A DNA stretch of 64,000 bases from Pelagibacter sp047722505 (GTDB lineage Bacteria; Pseudomonadota; Alphaproteobacteria; Pelagibacterales; Pelagibacteraceae), in NCBI RefSeq assembly GCF_047722505.1, contig NZ_CP159814.1, forward strand, positions 434,001 through 498,000, read 5' to 3'. The notes below the pieces were generated by a model. The model made no database searches. It worked only from the letters and a program-made list of their open reading frames with translations, and was not told the origin of the DNA. Both the position numbers and the translations under genes were made by a program. Shown here one piece after another: positions 62,573 through 64,000 of this stretch; positions within the stretch are counted from its first letter, which is position 1, and the number at the start of each line of letters is the position of its first letter.

Positions 62573-63897
62573 TGGAATTTTTTTCACAAGAAATAATTGG
62601 GGCACTAATGATAGGGGTAATGTTATTTGCCATCTTTATCGGTTTTCCTATTTCATTCACATTAATATTTTTAGGTCTTGTATTTGGTTACTGGGGTTTT
62701 GGAAAGTTAGTTTTTTATTTAATGACTCTACAGTTCAACATGATTATGACAGAAAACACGCTGGTTGCTGTCCCACTCTTTATTTTTATGGGGATATTAA
62801 TGGAATCAGCAGGTCTTATGGAAAGACTATTTTCAGCTATACAATTAATGCTATCTAGAACAAGGGGTGCATTATTTTATGCAGTTATGTTTGTGTCCAC
62901 AATTTTTGCTGCTGCAACAGGAATAGTTGGAGCATCAGTAACAATTCTTGGAATTATGGCAGGTAAAACTATGATTAGATCTGGATACGATACTAGATTG
63001 TCAGCAGGTTTAATATGTGCTGGAGGAACTCTTGGAATTTTAATTCCACCAAGCATTATGTTGGTAGTAATGGGGCCTGTTTTAGAAATCCCAGTAACAG
63101 ATTTATTTGCTGCAGCAATAATTCCAGGAATAATGTTGGCATTTCTTTATGCTCTTTACACTACTGTTAGATGTTATTTTGATCCAAAACTTGGTCCAAT
63201 TTTACCAAAAAGTATGCAACCGAAAAGTATGGGTAAAGTTTGGATAGAATTTTTTTTAGGATTAGTACCACCTGCTGGGTTAGTATTTTTTGCTCTAGGT
63301 AGTATATTATTTGGTTTAGCAACACCCACTGAAGGTGCTGGTATAGGAGCAATTGGAGCAATTATTTTAGCACTAGCATATAGAAAATTAACTTTAAAAA
63401 CTCTAAAAAATTCTTTAATTAAAACTTTAGAAATTACTGCTTTAATAATGTTTTTAGTTGCTGCATCAAATTTCTTTGGAGCAGTTTTTTCCAAATTAGG
63501 AACACCATCTTTGTTAACAGAATTTTTGTTAAATCTTGATGTTAATAGATATGTTATTTTAGCTATATTAATGGCAGTAATTTTCTTATTAGGTTGGCCT
63601 TTAGAGTGGGTACCGATAGTTCTTATTGTGTTACCAATTTTTGTGCCATTGGTTAAAGAATTAGACTTTAACTTGACTTGGTTTGCAATACTTGTTGCGG
63701 TAAACTTACAGACCGCCTGGCTATCTCCACCTGTAGCTCTATCTGCGTATTTCTTAAAAGGTGTTGTGCCAGAATGGGAACTTAAAGATATTTATCTTGG
63801 CATGATGCAGTTTATGGGAATACAGGTTTTAGGTTTAATCTTAATTATTATATTTCCTCAAATTGCACTTTGGTTACCTAGTGTAATGTACCCTTAA
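62572..63897 (+). CDS. dctM: TRAP transporter large permease DctM
   Basis: A 441-residue sodium-coupled permease with about twelve hydrophobic segments: FIGFPISFTL, the ATGIVGASVTILG helix, GTLGILIPPSIMLVVMG, and TPTEGAGIGAIGA near residue 250 are DctM signatures. TAATG junction with dctQ makes 62572 the likely start; an ATG at 62563 is the alternative. The gene ends 4 bases from the stop of a convergent gene cut by the window edge. Confidence 0.92.
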   Translation: MEFFSQEIIGALMIGVMLFAIFIGFPISFTLIFLGLVFGYWGFGKLVFYLMTLQFNMIMTENTLVAVPLFIFMGILMESAGLMERLFSAIQLMLSRTRGALFYAVMFVSTIFAAATGIVGASVTILGIMAGKTMIRSGYDTRLSAGLICAGGTLGILIPPSIMLVVMGPVLEIPVTDLFAAAIIPGIMLAFLYALYTTVRCYFDPKLGPILPKSMQPKSMGKVWIEFFLGLVPPAGLVFFALGSILFGLATPTEGAGIGAIGAIILALAYRKLTLKTLKNSLIKTLEITALIMFLVAASNFFGAVFSKLGTPSLLTEFLLNLDVNRYVILAILMAVIFLLGWPLEWVPIVLIVLPIFVPLVKELDFNLTWFAILVAVNLQTAWLSPPVALSAYFLKGVVPEWELKDIYLGMMQFMGIQVLGLILIIIFPQIALWLPSVMYP

Positions 63898-63901
63898 GAG
63901 T

Positions 63902-64000
63902 TTATTTTTTATTTATATAAGGAATTACAGTTCCAACCAAAATAATTCCCAACGAAATAAATATCTTTAAAGTAATTTCAGCATCAATTACTAGCCAGGC
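63902..64000 (-). CDS. C-terminal end of an unidentified protein, partial
   Basis: An open frame enters from beyond the window and stops with TAA at 63902-63904. The 32 visible residues include a hydrophobic helix (LKIFISLGIILVGTVIPYI) followed by basic NKK, typical of a membrane protein's last helix. Nothing more can be said about identity. Confidence 0.55.
   Translation of the reverse strand, partial: AWLVIDAEITLKIFISLGIILVGTVIPYINKK

Noticed and set aside
62544..62858. 104-residue ORF across the dctQ-dctM junction
   Set aside because: Out-of-frame overlap with two well-supported transporter genes.
1..64000. tRNA genes, rRNA, CRISPR arrays, transposases, integrases or attachment sites
   Set aside because: I looked for T-arm motifs, regularly spaced repeats and transposase/integrase motifs in both strands and found none.

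Overview
The window looks like a chromosomal segment of a free-living marine alphaproteobacterium of the SAR11 / Pelagibacter type. This is inferred from the very low GC content, the extremely tight gene packing (no gene-free stretch over about 180 bases; many 1-8 base overlaps), and the gene set: SuyAB/Xsc organosulfonate genes, a TRAP transporter, a methylcitrate cycle, a purB-C-S-Q-L run and many small surface-sugar genes. No rRNA, tRNA, CRISPR array, insertion sequence or phage module was seen.

Layout. 1-4.9 kb: a sugar-phosphate transferase cut by the window edge, a Ser/Thr-type phosphatase, and three unrecognised coiled-coil genes; two are paralogues and the one between carries a zinc ribbon. 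4.9-8.6 kb: a small secreted cysteine protein, a TauE/SafE permease, a UDP-glucuronate-epimerase-like gene and a YeiH-type exporter. 8.6-13.3 kb: suyAB and, divergently, xsc plus an FAD oxidoreductase; these release sulfite from C2/C3 sulfonates, and the flanking exporters could remove sulfite or sulfate. 13.3-17.1 kb: an FtsX-type permease and its ATPase, with tesA divergent; the two start codons overlap. 17.1-20.3 kb: surface-glycan genes. 20.4-27.9 kb: one compact leftward run sfsA-map-purB-purC-purS-purQ-purL-bolA-grxD plus a small membrane protein. 27.9-35.2 kb: CinA-like and AIG2-like genes, then a second surface-sugar island (membrane proteins, epimerase, C-methyltransferase, GT2, FkbM).

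35.2-38.8 kb: the prpD-prpB-prpC methylcitrate operon, in which prpD is broken by a one-base frameshift in an A run. 38.8-48.6 kb: housekeeping genes: gph, a lone GlmU-type acetyltransferase domain, glmS, class II DAHP synthase, nadE, cysS, citramalate synthase, a TrmJ-type methylase and rpsD. 48.7-56 kb: a membrane glycosyltransferase, then a leftward run of GMC oxidoreductase, TerC, SDR, M23 peptidase, hydratase and an M24-fold hydrolase lacking the usual metal ligands. 56-64 kb: an FKBP-rhodanese fusion, an HxlR regulator, and a rightward catabolic run (SDR, aldehyde dehydrogenase, 3-hydroxyacid dehydrogenase, TRAP DctP/terminator/DctQ/DctM), probably import and oxidation of one organic acid or related compound.

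All functions are assigned by reading protein motifs by eye; no database search was run.
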